A stretch of 64,000 nucleotides of DNA, from the NCBI RefSeq assembly GCF_024662015.1, contig NZ_CP102480.1, positions 62,001 to 126,000 of the forward strand, read 5' to 3'. Shown piece after piece: positions 8,831 through 16,925 of this stretch (positions are counted from its first letter, which is position 1; each line of letters opens with the position of its first letter). The position numbers were made by a program, and so were the translations under genes. Origin of the DNA: Nisaea acidiphila (GTDB lineage: Bacteria > Pseudomonadota > Alphaproteobacteria > Thalassobaculales > Thalassobaculaceae). The notes under the pieces were generated by a model. The model had not been told where the DNA came from. It was given only the letters and a program-made list of their open reading frames with translations, and searched no databases.

Positions 8831-9757
8831 ATGAGCGTGCGCATGGCCGTATACGACTGCTTCATGTTCAACAATGAACTCGACATCTTGGAACTGCGTC
8901 TTCGGGAACTCGAGAATGTGGTCGATACGTTCGTCCTCGTTGAAGCCGCCCAAACCCATACCGGTTTGCCGAAACCGCTTCATTTTGCCGAAAACAGGGA
9001 GCGCTTCACGCCCTGGCTCGACCGGATCAGGTATATTGGTATCAAGGAGTTCCCTTCCGGCCTGAAGCCATGGGGACGGGAGAATGCGCAGCGCAGGGCC
9101 ATATCCCTCGGCCTGAAGGACCTGAAGAACGACGATTTGGTGATCATTTCCGATGTCGATGAAATTCCCCGGGCTTCGTCGATCGAGGAAACGCTGACGC
9201 GCAAAGACGTCGATGTCATCGGCTTGCAGCTCACTCATTTCCATCTGCGCCTCAATTACCTGCAACTTGAGGGACGGGACCCGATATTCGTCTGGCCCGT
9301 CGCCGCGTGGGGATCCGCCTTCAAACAGAGTCATCCCCAGAAACTCCGCGATTTCCGGATTACGTTGAAAAAAAAGCAGGCGACAAACCGACTCGACGAC
9401 AACCTCGCGGTTCTGAACCATGCCGGCTGGCATTTCTCCTATATCGGAGATGATGACCACGTCCGACAGAAACTCGCGAGCTTCGCGCATACGGAACATG
9501 CCGTCTCGGAGGTGATAGAAACGTTGGGGGTCGAGGAGGCTATTCGACGGGGCATGGACACACTCGGGCGGCCCGGTTTTCGCTGGAAAAGCGTCGCCAT
9601 CAACGAATACTTCCCGGATTTCGTTCGCCGAAGCAGGGATCGGTTCACGCATCTCATCGCGCCCGATCCGACGCACGAGATCAATCCGGACTTAGTCGTG
9701 GATACGCCGGCGATGGTATTGGCGCCGATCCGAGGGACTGGCTCCCGGGGCGGTTAA
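8831..9757 (+). CDS. Glycosyltransferase family 17 protein
   Basis: The 308-residue protein matches GT17, the family of the eukaryotic bisecting GlcNAc-transferase MGAT3 with many bacterial members. It shows the family opening VYDCFMFNNELDILE, the segment FVLVEA followed by HTGLPKP, a DVDEIP motif (about 107-112) that probably binds metal and nucleotide sugar, and a late GWHFSYIG. It has no signal peptide or membrane helix. The start at 8831 has no clear ribosome site, and an ATG at 8843 is an alternative. It stands alone beside tRNA-Ser with no other polysaccharide genes, so the acceptor is unknown. Confidence 0.85.
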   Translation: MSVRMAVYDCFMFNNELDILELRLRELENVVDTFVLVEAAQTHTGLPKPLHFAENRERFTPWLDRIRYIGIKEFPSGLKPWGRENAQRRAISLGLKDLKNDDLVIISDVDEIPRASSIEETLTRKDVDVIGLQLTHFHLRLNYLQLEGRDPIFVWPVAAWGSAFKQSHPQKLRDFRITLKKKQATNRLDDNLAVLNHAGWHFSYIGDDDHVRQKLASFAHTEHAVSEVIETLGVEEAIRRGMDTLGRPGFRWKSVAINEYFPDFVRRSRDRFTHLIAPDPTHEINPDLVVDTPAMVLAPIRGTGSRGG

Positions 9758-9782
9758 ATTCGCAGAAAATTCCATCCAGATA

Positions 9783-9872
9783 TGGCGGATGGGGTGGGAT
9801 TCGAACCCACGAGACGGTCACCCGCCTGCCGGTTTTCAAGACCGGTGCCTTCAACCGCTCGGCCACCCATCC
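9783..9872 (-). tRNA. tRNA-Ser(UGA)
   Basis: On the minus strand the cloverleaf begins GGATGGG and its acceptor pairs with CCCATCC, followed by discriminator G and an encoded CCA (9783-9785). The anticodon stem CCGGT/ACCGG holds the loop CTTGAAA, giving anticodon UGA. A long variable arm between the anticodon and T arms and the T loop GTTCGAATC fit a class II serine tRNA. It reads UCA and probably other UCN codons. Confidence 0.96.
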
Positions 9873-10051
9873 GCGTTCCCCGTCTCACGCGCGCACGGTC
9901 CGGTGAACGGACATGCGACACCTGCGGGAGGGGTGTCTATACGCAACCGTGCACGCTCCCGCAACAGCGAAGCGCCAAGTGAATCATCGATGCCGTCGAC
10001 CGTGAATTGCGGCGACGGCAAACAGGTTCGAGTATTGATCAATTCGCTTTA

Positions 10052-10073
10052 TTAGTATTACATTTTATACCAA
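10052..10073. promoter_or_regulatory. Candidate operator upstream of the GntR/FCD regulator gene
   Basis: TTAGTAT (10052-10058) and ATACCAA (10067-10073) form a near-perfect 7-base inverted repeat with an 8-base spacer. On the minus strand it reads TTGGTAT...ATACTAA, resembling the TTGGT/ACCAA sites of FCD-type GntR uronate regulators. It lies 17 bases before the regulator start, as expected for autoregulation. The overlapping downstream TAATCATATT (10075-10084) recurs upstream of the uronate dehydrogenase gene. A -35-like TTGATC lies at 10035-10040. Confidence 0.4.
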
Positions 10074-10089
10074 CTAATCATATTTATGG

Positions 10090-10824
10090 GTGCCGTTCTT
10101 CGTGATCGAAAAATCCTCCAGCCCGCCTGGCGGCGGAAACCTCACGCAACAGACCACCGAAGCCCTGCGTGCGAAGATCGCCTCGGGGCCGATGAAGACC
10201 GGAGACCGTCTTCCGACCGAAAAGGAGCTGGAAGCCGAATTCGGCGTCAGCCGTACGGTCATCCGCGAAGCGATTGCGGTGCTCAAGGCGGACGGATTGG
10301 TCGAGCCACGCAGGGGAGCAGGGATATTCGTCCGCGATCCGGCAGGTACACGCGGGAACAAGCTGCCGTCATTCGCCCCTTCCGATGTACACGAGGCCCT
10401 CGATCTGCTGGAATTGCGGATGGCCGTCGAGATCGAGGCGGCCGGCCTTGCCGCGACCCGGCGCACACTTTCCCAAGATGCCCGGATCCGCGAATGCCTC
10501 ACCCAGTTCGAGCACGCGATCGAGGCCGGCGCCTCTGCGGTCGAAAAGGACGCCGCCTTCCATCTCGCGATAGCTCAGGGAACCAACAACAGCCTGTTCA
10601 CATCGTTCCTCGAAGCGCTCGGCAGCAATGCTATCCCGCGCAGCAGGCTCTCAGAGGAGGATCGTGCGCGATTGATAGACAAATCCTATCTTGAGCGGGT
10701 CAATAAGGAGCACCGCGCCATCGTCGAAGCGATTTCCGCTGGGGATGCCGATGCGGCCCGCATTGCGATGAGGGACCATCTGAGCGGCAGCATCACTCGT
10801 TATCGGAAGTCGCTCTCAGCCTGA
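10090..10824 (+). CDS. GntR family transcriptional regulator, FCD (FadR) subfamily
   Basis: The 244-residue protein has an N-terminal winged helix-turn-helix of GntR type (LPTEKELEAEFGVSRTVIRE, about 39-58) and a C-terminal all-helical FCD ligand-binding domain. In the FCD domain ELRMAVEIEAA, FHLAIAQ and the late EHRAIVEAI carry the usual Arg, Asp/His and His metal or ligand residues. Such proteins often repress sugar-acid genes and are released by a pathway intermediate. It is followed after 33 bases by a lactonase gene and faces the TRAP and dehydratase genes, so it is probably their repressor. The GTG start at 10090 lacks a clear ribosome site; GTG 10102 is an alternative. Confidence 0.88.
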   Translation: MPFFVIEKSSSPPGGGNLTQQTTEALRAKIASGPMKTGDRLPTEKELEAEFGVSRTVIREAIAVLKADGLVEPRRGAGIFVRDPAGTRGNKLPSFAPSDVHEALDLLELRMAVEIEAAGLAATRRTLSQDARIRECLTQFEHAIEAGASAVEKDAAFHLAIAQGTNNSLFTSFLEALGSNAIPRSRLSEEDRARLIDKSYLERVNKEHRAIVEAISAGDADAARIAMRDHLSGSITRYRKSLSA

Positions 10825-10857
10825 CATCCCTCTCGTTGACCACAGGAGCCTCACCTC

Positions 10858-11763
10858 ATGCCCGTGACCGTCGACTGTGTGCTCAAAGCGAAAGCCAAGC
10901 TCGGGGAAGGGGCCGTCTGGGACAGCGTCTCGGAGGTGCTCTGGTGGGTCGATATAGCGGCACCGGCGCTGCACTCCTTTTCTCCCGGCGCTGATCGGGC
11001 CGAAGTCTGGAAGATGCCGTCTGCAATCGGCTGTGTCGCGCCGCGGCGGGGCGGCGGAGCCATTCTCGGACTAGAGGACGGATGGTCGGCCTTTGACCCC
11101 GCTACCGGCGCCATCAGCCTTCTCAACAACCGCGCACCGGGCCGGCCGACACACCGGTTCAACGATGGCTGCGTCGATCCGAATGGCCGGTTTTGGGCCG
11201 GAACGATGCCGAAGACGGGGCCGCGCGATTCGACTGCGGGAGAGACTGGCGACGGCGAGCTGTTCTGTCTCGAGGCGGACGGCTCCTGCCGGTGCGAACT
11301 CGGCGAGCTCTACATCCAGAACGGCCTCGCCTTTTCGCCGGACGGACGCCGGATGTATCTCTCGGACAGTTATCCCATGGTCCGCACGATATGGCGTTTC
11401 GATTACGATCAAGAGAACGGAGTGCCGAGCAATCGGCAGGTCTTCTTCGATACCCGCGCCGTTCCGGGGCGTCCGGACGGGGCCGCGATGGATGCGGACG
11501 GCTGCTACTGGATGGCGGGTGTGGACGGCTGGCAGATCCTGCGTCTTACGCCGGACGGCCGGATAGACCGCACCATCCCGGTCCCGGTCGAGAAACCGAC
11601 CTGTCTCGCATTCGGCGGCCCGGACCTGACGGACCTCTACATCACCTGCATGGGTCCCGGCCTGATCACGCCCGGTACAGAAGACCGGCAACCGGACGCC
11701 GGCGGACTCTTCGTCTGCACGCCCGGCGTTGCCGGATACGCGCCGCCGCCGGCCGCCGCCTGA
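10858..11763 (+). CDS. SMP-30/gluconolactonase family lactonase
   Basis: The 301-residue six-bladed beta-propeller belongs to the SMP-30/gluconolactonase/LRE family. The expected metal ligands are visible as Glu 17 (GEGAVW), Asn 155 (IQNGLAFS) and Asp 207 (RPDGAAMD), with a further conserved Asn 102 (FNDGCVD). Family members hydrolyse sugar lactones. With uronate dehydrogenase and 5-dehydro-4-deoxyglucarate dehydratase in the same locus, the likely substrate is the aldarolactone made by the dehydrogenase. There is no signal peptide, so it should be cytosolic. It is co-directional with the regulator and convergent with dctM, with three bases between them. Confidence 0.85.
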   Translation: MPVTVDCVLKAKAKLGEGAVWDSVSEVLWWVDIAAPALHSFSPGADRAEVWKMPSAIGCVAPRRGGGAILGLEDGWSAFDPATGAISLLNNRAPGRPTHRFNDGCVDPNGRFWAGTMPKTGPRDSTAGETGDGELFCLEADGSCRCELGELYIQNGLAFSPDGRRMYLSDSYPMVRTIWRFDYDQENGVPSNRQVFFDTRAVPGRPDGAAMDADGCYWMAGVDGWQILRLTPDGRIDRTIPVPVEKPTCLAFGGPDLTDLYITCMGPGLITPGTEDRQPDAGGLFVCTPGVAGYAPPPAAA

Positions 11764-11766
11764 ACT

Positions 11767-13050
11767 CTAGCCCGCGATCAGACGCGGCAGGGTCATCGAA
11801 ATATCAGGGATGAATGTCGTCAGCATCAGCGCGACGAAGATCGCGGCATAGAACGGCCATATCGTTTTCACCGCGCGTTCGATCGGAACCTTGCCGACTG
11901 CGCAACCAAGGAAGAGACAGGCCCCGACGGGCGGCGTACAGAGTCCAAGTCCCAGATTCATCATCAGGATCATGCCGAACTGCACCGGGTCCATGCCGAT
12001 GGACATCACGACGGGCAGGAAGATCGGGGTGCAGATCAGGATCAGCGCCGCCATGTCCATGATCATGCCCAGCACCAGCAGCATCGCGTTGATCATCAGC
12101 AACATCGCGACCGGGTTCTCTGTCACGCCGGTCATGAAGTCGATCATCCGGGACGGCACCTGATAAAAGGTCAGCATGTAGGCGAACGCTGTCGCAGAGG
12201 CGACGAGGATCAGCACCATCGATGTCGTACGCACCGAGTTCAAAACCGCGGTCTTGAACGCCTCCCAGCTGAGTGAGCGGTAGACGATCAGCGTGACCAG
12301 AAAGGCGTAGAGCGTTCCGAACGCGCCGGACTCGGTGACCGTGAAGACGCCGGAGAGCACGCCGCCGACGATGATCACAGCGGTAAAGAGACCGGGCAGG
12401 GCGGCTACGAAACTGAGGAAGAGGGCATGGAAGCCCGGAAAGACCTCGACCGGGTATCCGCGCCGGACCGCGATCACGTAGGCCGCGACGGCGAGACAAA
12501 CGCACATCAGGATCCCTGGCACCACGCCGGCGAGGAAGAGCTGCGAGATCGAGATCCCGCCGCCGGCCGCAATGGCGAAAAGGATCATGTTGTGGCTCGG
12601 CGGAACGAGGATTCCGGCGATCGAGGAGGTGACGGTGACGTTCACCGCGTAGTCGTCGTCATACCCTTTCTCCTTCATCACCGGGATCAGGATCGACCCG
12701 AGCGCGGAGATATCGGCGACGGCGGATCCGGAAATCCCTCCGAAGAGCATGGAGGAGAGCACGTTCACCACCCCGAGCCCGCCCCGGATCTTGCCGACCG
12801 CGGCCGAGGCGAAGCGCACCAGGCGGATCGCGATCCCGCCGTGGAACATGAGTTCGCCGGCGAAGATGAAGAAGGGGATCGCCATCAGGGAGAAGACGTT
12901 GATACCGGAGATGATGCGCTGGAAAGCGACCACCAGCGGCAGTCCCTCGATGAAGAACGCTGTGACCGCGGCGACTGCGAGCGCGAAGGCGACCGGCACG
13001 CCGATGACGACGCAAACGGCGAAGACGCCGAGAAGAATCAAGAGGCCCAT
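11767..13050 (-). CDS. dctM: TRAP transporter large permease (DctM)
   Basis: The 427-residue, very hydrophobic protein has about 12 membrane helices and family motifs such as SLMAIPFFIFAGELM (about 54-68) and the later VPPSHNMILFA. It is the ion-coupled transport subunit of a tripartite TRAP importer. It is read after dctP and dctQ and starts 13 bases after the dctQ stop, so it is probably translationally coupled. The locus suggests hexuronate or another sugar acid as the substrate. Confidence 0.93.
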   Translation of the reverse strand: MGLLILLGVFAVCVVIGVPVAFALAVAAVTAFFIEGLPLVVAFQRIISGINVFSLMAIPFFIFAGELMFHGGIAIRLVRFASAAVGKIRGGLGVVNVLSSMLFGGISGSAVADISALGSILIPVMKEKGYDDDYAVNVTVTSSIAGILVPPSHNMILFAIAAGGGISISQLFLAGVVPGILMCVCLAVAAYVIAVRRGYPVEVFPGFHALFLSFVAALPGLFTAVIIVGGVLSGVFTVTESGAFGTLYAFLVTLIVYRSLSWEAFKTAVLNSVRTTSMVLILVASATAFAYMLTFYQVPSRMIDFMTGVTENPVAMLLMINAMLLVLGMIMDMAALILICTPIFLPVVMSIGMDPVQFGMILMMNLGLGLCTPPVGACLFLGCAVGKVPIERAVKTIWPFYAAIFVALMLTTFIPDISMTLPRLIAG

Positions 13051-13063
13051 TACATATGTCCCG

Positions 13064-13624
13064 TCAGCTCTCGGTCCTGCGACCGGGTTCGCGGAAAAAA
13101 CGGATCAGGTGGCCGACGGAATAGAGCAGGCAGGCGCCGCCGCAGAACGTCAGCGGCACGGCCCGGAGGCCTTCCGGCAAGTGAATCAGGGGGATCTGGG
13201 TGCTCCACTTGAAGAGCACCAGCTTGTAGGTCTGCAGCATCATGACGAGGCCGAACACTCCCATGATCAGGTACGTGACGAACTCCATCACGCGCTGCAC
13301 GGGACGCGGCGCCACGTCGCGGAAGAAGGACACGCCGAGATGGGTTCGCTCGTGCACGCCGGTTGAGGCGCCGACGAAGCCGATCAGCGCGACCAGCAGA
13401 AGCGCGATCTGCTCGACCCAGGTCGGTGTCGCGTTCAGTACATAGCGCCCGAAGACCAGCCAGCCGAAGATGACCGTGAGCACGACCATGGCGATCCCCG
13501 TGGTCCAGAGGCTGAGGCGGCAGATCGTGTCGAGGAACCTGTCGAAATACCCGAGCACTTCGCTGACCGGGGATCTGGAATCCTGCGCCCCAGTGCGGGC
13601 ATCCGTCGATTGCATGGAATTCAT
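13064..13624 (-). CDS. dctQ: TRAP transporter small permease (DctQ)
   Basis: The 186-residue protein has four predicted membrane helices and the DctQ signature region (FGRYVLNATPTWVEQIAL, about 60-77). It forms the membrane complex with DctM. A GGAAGA ribosome site precedes the ATG at 13624; a second ATG three codons on is possible. A strong terminator-like hairpin lies between this gene and dctP, which may lower expression of the membrane subunits relative to the binding protein. Confidence 0.9.
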   Translation of the reverse strand: MNSMQSTDARTGAQDSRSPVSEVLGYFDRFLDTICRLSLWTTGIAMVVLTVIFGWLVFGRYVLNATPTWVEQIALLLVALIGFVGASTGVHERTHLGVSFFRDVAPRPVQRVMEFVTYLIMGVFGLVMMLQTYKLVLFKWSTQIPLIHLPEGLRAVPLTFCGGACLLYSVGHLIRFFREPGRRTES

Positions 13625-13677
13625 CGGCGTCTTCCGGTTCGGGGCCGCGGTAGCGGCCGGCGGCGGATCGGAAAGGA

Positions 13678-13720
13678 AAAAATGCCGCCGGGGCTAGTGC
13701 GCGAACACAGCCCCGGCGGC
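13678..13720 (-). terminator. Rho-independent terminator or attenuator between dctP and dctQ
   Basis: A perfect 12-base stem pairs 13684-13695 (GCCGCCGGGGCT) with 13709-13720, with a 13-base loop. On the minus strand it is followed at once by ATTTTTT. It sits 15 bases beyond the dctP stop and before dctQ, so it probably stops most transcripts after dctP and lets a fraction through. Confidence 0.8.
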
Positions 13721-13734
13721 CACGGGACAGGAGC

Positions 13735-14721
13735 TTACTGAGTCGCCTGAATCGCTTCGACGAGCGGCTTCAGTTCCTGGTTGCTCGCCAGGAACTTTTC
13801 GTAAACCGGCTTCATCGCGTTCTGGAACGCCGCCTTGTCGGCCACGTCGTTGAACTTCACACCGGCCTTCATCACCATCGCCCGGCTGGCTTCGGCCCGC
13901 TCGGCCCAAAGCTTGCGCTGCAACTCGGCGGATTCGCGCGCCGCCGCTTTCACGGCTGCCTTGTCCGTATCCGAGAGGCCGTTATAGACGTCCGCGTTGA
14001 TGCAGACGCATTCCGGGATGATCAAATGCTGGGAGAGCGAATAGTAGCCCGCCACCTCGAAATGCCCGGTCGACTCATAGGACGGCCAGTTGTTTTCCGC
14101 GCCATCGACCACGCCGGTCTTCAGCGACTGATAAACCTCAGAGAACGCCATCGGCGACGGGTTGCCGCCCAGCGCCGCGATCATGCCGGAATAGAGGTCG
14201 TTGTTCATCACGCGAACCTTCATGCCCTGCACGTCCGACGGCTGGTTGATCGGACGCTTGGAATTGTAGAAGGAGCGCGCGCCTGAATCGTACCAGGCCA
14301 GTGCGATCAGGCCTTTCTTGGCCATGCCGGCGCTGATTTGGTCGCCCGGTGCGCCGTCCATGGCACGGTGCATATGGTCCATGTCCTTGAAGACGAACGG
14401 CAGGGAAACCACGTTGGCCTCCGGCGCGACGGGACCGATCGGACCGAGATTGAAGTTACCGATCTCAATGCCGCCGATGCGCAGCTGCTCGATCGCATCT
14501 GGCTGGTTACCGAGCACGCCCGAATGGAACATCTTCAGCGTGTGGCGGCCCTCGGTCTTTTCCGCGACCAGTTCCGCAAACTTGTCCATCGCGACCGTGT
14601 TCGGATAGCCGGGCTTATGGATATTCCAGCCTTTCCACTCCGCCGCATGCGCCGCTCCGGCGAGACCGGCAGCGATCGCCACGGCAAGCGCCGTCGAACC
14701 GATTTTCCGAATAAGTGTCAT
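13735..14721 (-). CDS. dctP: TRAP transporter substrate-binding protein (DctP)
   Basis: The 328-residue periplasmic protein captures the substrate for the DctQM permease. ATG 14721 follows a strong GGGAGG site and opens a classic signal peptide ending in AHAAE; the longer ORF to 14766 would add 15 residues before the signal and is rejected. The conserved GMKVRVMNND segment (about residue 155) carries the Arg that grips the ligand carboxylate in the family. The downstream TGVVDGAENNWPSYES is also typical. Sequence type and neighbours point to glucuronate/galacturonate or a close sugar acid, by inference. It is the first gene of dctPQM. Confidence 0.93.
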   Translation of the reverse strand: MTLIRKIGSTALAVAIAAGLAGAAHAAEWKGWNIHKPGYPNTVAMDKFAELVAEKTEGRHTLKMFHSGVLGNQPDAIEQLRIGGIEIGNFNLGPIGPVAPEANVVSLPFVFKDMDHMHRAMDGAPGDQISAGMAKKGLIALAWYDSGARSFYNSKRPINQPSDVQGMKVRVMNNDLYSGMIAALGGNPSPMAFSEVYQSLKTGVVDGAENNWPSYESTGHFEVAGYYSLSQHLIIPECVCINADVYNGLSDTDKAAVKAAARESAELQRKLWAERAEASRAMVMKAGVKFNDVADKAAFQNAMKPVYEKFLASNQELKPLVEAIQATQ

Positions 14722-14869
14722 GTTTTCCTCCCTTTTGGTCCGGCTCGTTGGCCGGGGCAGGGGCACCGATTGTTTTCTTATCGTTTCGTGTGCCCGGTTC
14801 CGGGGATACGGCGCCGGTCGACGCCGTTCCTCGCTGATAAGAAGTATGCCTTCTCCGTAAAATTGGTCA

Positions 14870-14887
14870 ATCTATTGCGAAATAGAT
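14870..14887. promoter_or_regulatory. Inverted repeat in the dctP upstream region, candidate operator
   Basis: ATCTATT (14870-14876) and AATAGAT (14881-14887) form a perfect 7-base inverted repeat around GCGA, in the 178-base gap between the kdgD stop and the dctP start. ATTGGTCAAT (14862-14871) overlaps its left edge and contains an ATTGGT half-site like those of uronate-type FCD regulators. The arms are AT-rich, so an operator is more likely than a terminator for kdgD. Confidence 0.4.
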
Positions 14888-14899
14888 CTTACTTCTTTT

Positions 14900-15820
14900 T
14901 CATGCCGCGCGCCTCAAGCCCTCGATTACGCCTTCGAGTTCAACCACATCGCTCTCATATGCCGAGCTCAGGGGCGGGCGGACCGGGCCCGGATCGCGGC
15001 CGACCGCGCGCAAACCTCCCTTGATCAGGCTAACGGCGTAGCCAGGAACCCGATCGCGGATTTCGGCAAAGGGATGGAAGAAATCCTTCAGTATCCGGTC
15101 TGTTGTGGAGCGGTCGCCCGCGCGGAGTGCCCGATAGAAGTCGAGTGCAAGTTCCGGGACGAAATTGAAAACGGCTGAGGAATAGGTGCTGAAACCGACA
15201 CCGTCATAGGCCGACGCGAAAAGCTCATGCGTCGGCATGCCCCCGACATAAACCAGCCGGTCTCCGAGCAATGTTCGAATACGCGTGACCTCGTCGATCT
15301 CGCCTACACCGTCCTTGAAGCCGATCAGGTTGGGGCATTGTTCTGCGAGACGCGCGATGGTTTCCGCCGTGAGCCGGCAGGTCGCGCGGTTATAGACCAC
15401 CACCCCGATCCCAATGGAATCGCATACCGCCTTTACATGCGCGAACTGGCCGTCCTGCGTCCCCGCCATCAAGTAGGAGGGAAGCAGGAGGACACCGTCC
15501 GCACCCGCGGCTTCAGCCGCTTGCGCATCTGCGATGGCACGGGCCGTATTCACGCCGCAACCGGCGACAACCGGACACCGGCCGTCCGCAGCCTCGACGG
15601 CCGTTCGGATGATTGCCGGATACTCCTCCTGACCGAGGGAGAAGTATTCGCCCGTGCCGCCAGCTGCAAAGAGCGTCGCCGCGTCGAACGACGAGAGCCA
15701 GCTCACATGCTCCTTGTATGGTTCCGGGGCGAAATTGAGATTGGAGTCGAAATGTGTGACCGGAAACGAGAGGAGCCCGCTTCCCATCCGGGTTTTGAGC
15801 TCTTGCGGCGAAAGAGGCAC
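14900..15820 (-). CDS. kdgD: 5-dehydro-4-deoxyglucarate dehydratase
   Basis: The 306-residue protein is a dihydrodipicolinate-synthase-type aldolase with strong resemblance to KdgD: GSGLLSFPVTHFD at 13-25, FAAGGTGEYFSL at 51-62, VYNR with the catalytic Tyr 143, and GFKDG with the Schiff-base Lys 169. KdgD converts 5-dehydro-4-deoxy-D-glucarate to 2-oxoglutarate semialdehyde with loss of water and CO2. GTG 15820 is preferred because GGGAGC lies just upstream and the N-terminus fits the family; the longer ORF to 16057 runs into the neighbouring gene. It starts 22 bases after the uronate dehydrogenase stop, so the two form one transcript. Confidence 0.9.
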   Translation of the reverse strand: MPLSPQELKTRMGSGLLSFPVTHFDSNLNFAPEPYKEHVSWLSSFDAATLFAAGGTGEYFSLGQEEYPAIIRTAVEAADGRCPVVAGCGVNTARAIADAQAAEAAGADGVLLLPSYLMAGTQDGQFAHVKAVCDSIGIGVVVYNRATCRLTAETIARLAEQCPNLIGFKDGVGEIDEVTRIRTLLGDRLVYVGGMPTHELFASAYDGVGFSTYSSAVFNFVPELALDFYRALRAGDRSTTDRILKDFFHPFAEIRDRVPGYAVSLIKGGLRAVGRDPGPVRPPLSSAYESDVVELEGVIEGLRRAA

Positions 15821-15842
15821 GATTGCGCTCCCAGGTTTGAAT

Positions 15843-16661
15843 TCAGGATTTCTGTTCGGTGACGCGCTTCGGGTCACCCTCGTAGCCGGTACTGGCGAAA
15901 GGCCCGCCCTGGACGGCGAGGGCGACCTCGTTGCCGGGCTCCGGCGCCCCGGCTTCGACCTCGGCGATCCATTGATCGGATGAGTCCTGCGGTGCGTACC
16001 CGAGCCGGCGCGCGGTTCTGTTGTCCCACCAGGTCCGGGAATTGTCGGAGACGCCAAAGACGATCTCGTGATGCAGACCGGGCATTTCGAGACCGAGCCG
16101 GCAAAGCTGGGTCAGATCCCCGATGCTGACCCAGGAACCAAGCGTGCGCGGCGTGTCGGATTTCTCGAAACACCAGCCGATCCTGATAGAGAGGATGCCG
16201 AGCCCGTAATTGTCCGCGAAATACTGAGACAGCGCCTCGCCGAAAACCTTGCTGAGGCCATAGCGACAATCGGGCCGGGGACGCTCGGTTCCATCCAGAA
16301 TCTGCCCCCTCGGATAAAACCCGACCGCGTGGTTCGAGCTGGCGAAAACGATCCGCCGGACACCGGCCTCGTACGCCTCTTCATAGAGCCGGTAGGTTCC
16401 GTCGATATTCACTTTCAGGATATCGGACCACTCGTTCTCAACCGAGAGCCCGCCGAGATGGATGATCCCGTCGACCCCGTCGACCAGCCGTTTCAGATCC
16501 GCCGGATCGGTAAGGTCCGCGATCATCACTTCCTCGCCGTCGGCCGCTGGGCCGATATCGACGACATCGCTTACCCTCAGCACGGGATAAACATTTGCGA
16601 GAGCCTTGCGCATGCGGCGGCCGATACCGCCGGCAGCGCCTGTCAGTAGAACACGTCGCAT
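15843..16661 (-). CDS. udh: Uronate dehydrogenase (NAD-dependent epimerase/dehydratase family)
   Basis: The 272-residue extended-type SDR has an N-terminal NAD site (TGAAGGIG, 7-14) and the catalytic pair Tyr 134 and Lys 138 in YGLSK. Segments HLGGLSVE, FASSNHAVGFYP and the late QGGPF match characterised uronate dehydrogenases, which oxidise glucuronate or galacturonate to the aldarolactone with NAD. ATG 16661 is chosen because the glycine-rich motif starts six residues later; the ORF to 16817 adds 52 unlikely residues. It is first in the udh-kdgD unit, with its own promoter and a palindrome just upstream. Confidence 0.88.
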   Translation of the reverse strand: MRRVLLTGAAGGIGRRMRKALANVYPVLRVSDVVDIGPAADGEEVMIADLTDPADLKRLVDGVDGIIHLGGLSVENEWSDILKVNIDGTYRLYEEAYEAGVRRIVFASSNHAVGFYPRGQILDGTERPRPDCRYGLSKVFGEALSQYFADNYGLGILSIRIGWCFEKSDTPRTLGSWVSIGDLTQLCRLGLEMPGLHHEIVFGVSDNSRTWWDNRTARRLGYAPQDSSDQWIAEVEAGAPEPGNEVALAVQGGPFASTGYEGDPKRVTEQKS

Positions 16662-16670
16662 CAAAATCTC

Positions 16671-16715
16671 ATTAATATGATTAATTGCTATATTGAGGAT
16701 ACTTAATGCGATCAA
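16671..16715 (-). promoter_or_regulatory. Promoter and candidate operator of udh-kdgD
   Basis: On the minus strand TTGATC (16710-16715), a 17-base spacer and TATAGC (16687-16692) form a plausible sigma-70 promoter. The perfect inverted repeat ATTAAT-ATG-ATTAAT (16671-16685) follows the -10 box directly, about where transcription should begin, a good place for a repressor. Its minus-strand core TAATCATATT is also found before the GntR regulator gene. Confidence 0.5.
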
Positions 16716-16925
16716 TGAGTCCAGATCATTCTGTCCGCTCAAGTGATTTAGTGATCGAATCCCCGACCGATTCATGTGAGGCAACGCAGCGCCGCAACCT
16801 TCCGCGACCGCCATCAATCAATGGCTTAGGCGGTTTATTCCCGCTTTCTTGCGGGCCTTACGGCCCTGTGTCACAACATCCGGAACAGGTTTTCGACACA
16901 GACATTGGCAACAGGCGCGCGCATC

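Noticed and set aside
14900-16057. Dihydrodipicolinate synthase (DapA) for the gene at 14900
   Set aside because: The sequence around the active site and the N-terminus fits KdgD better, and it lies with uronate dehydrogenase.
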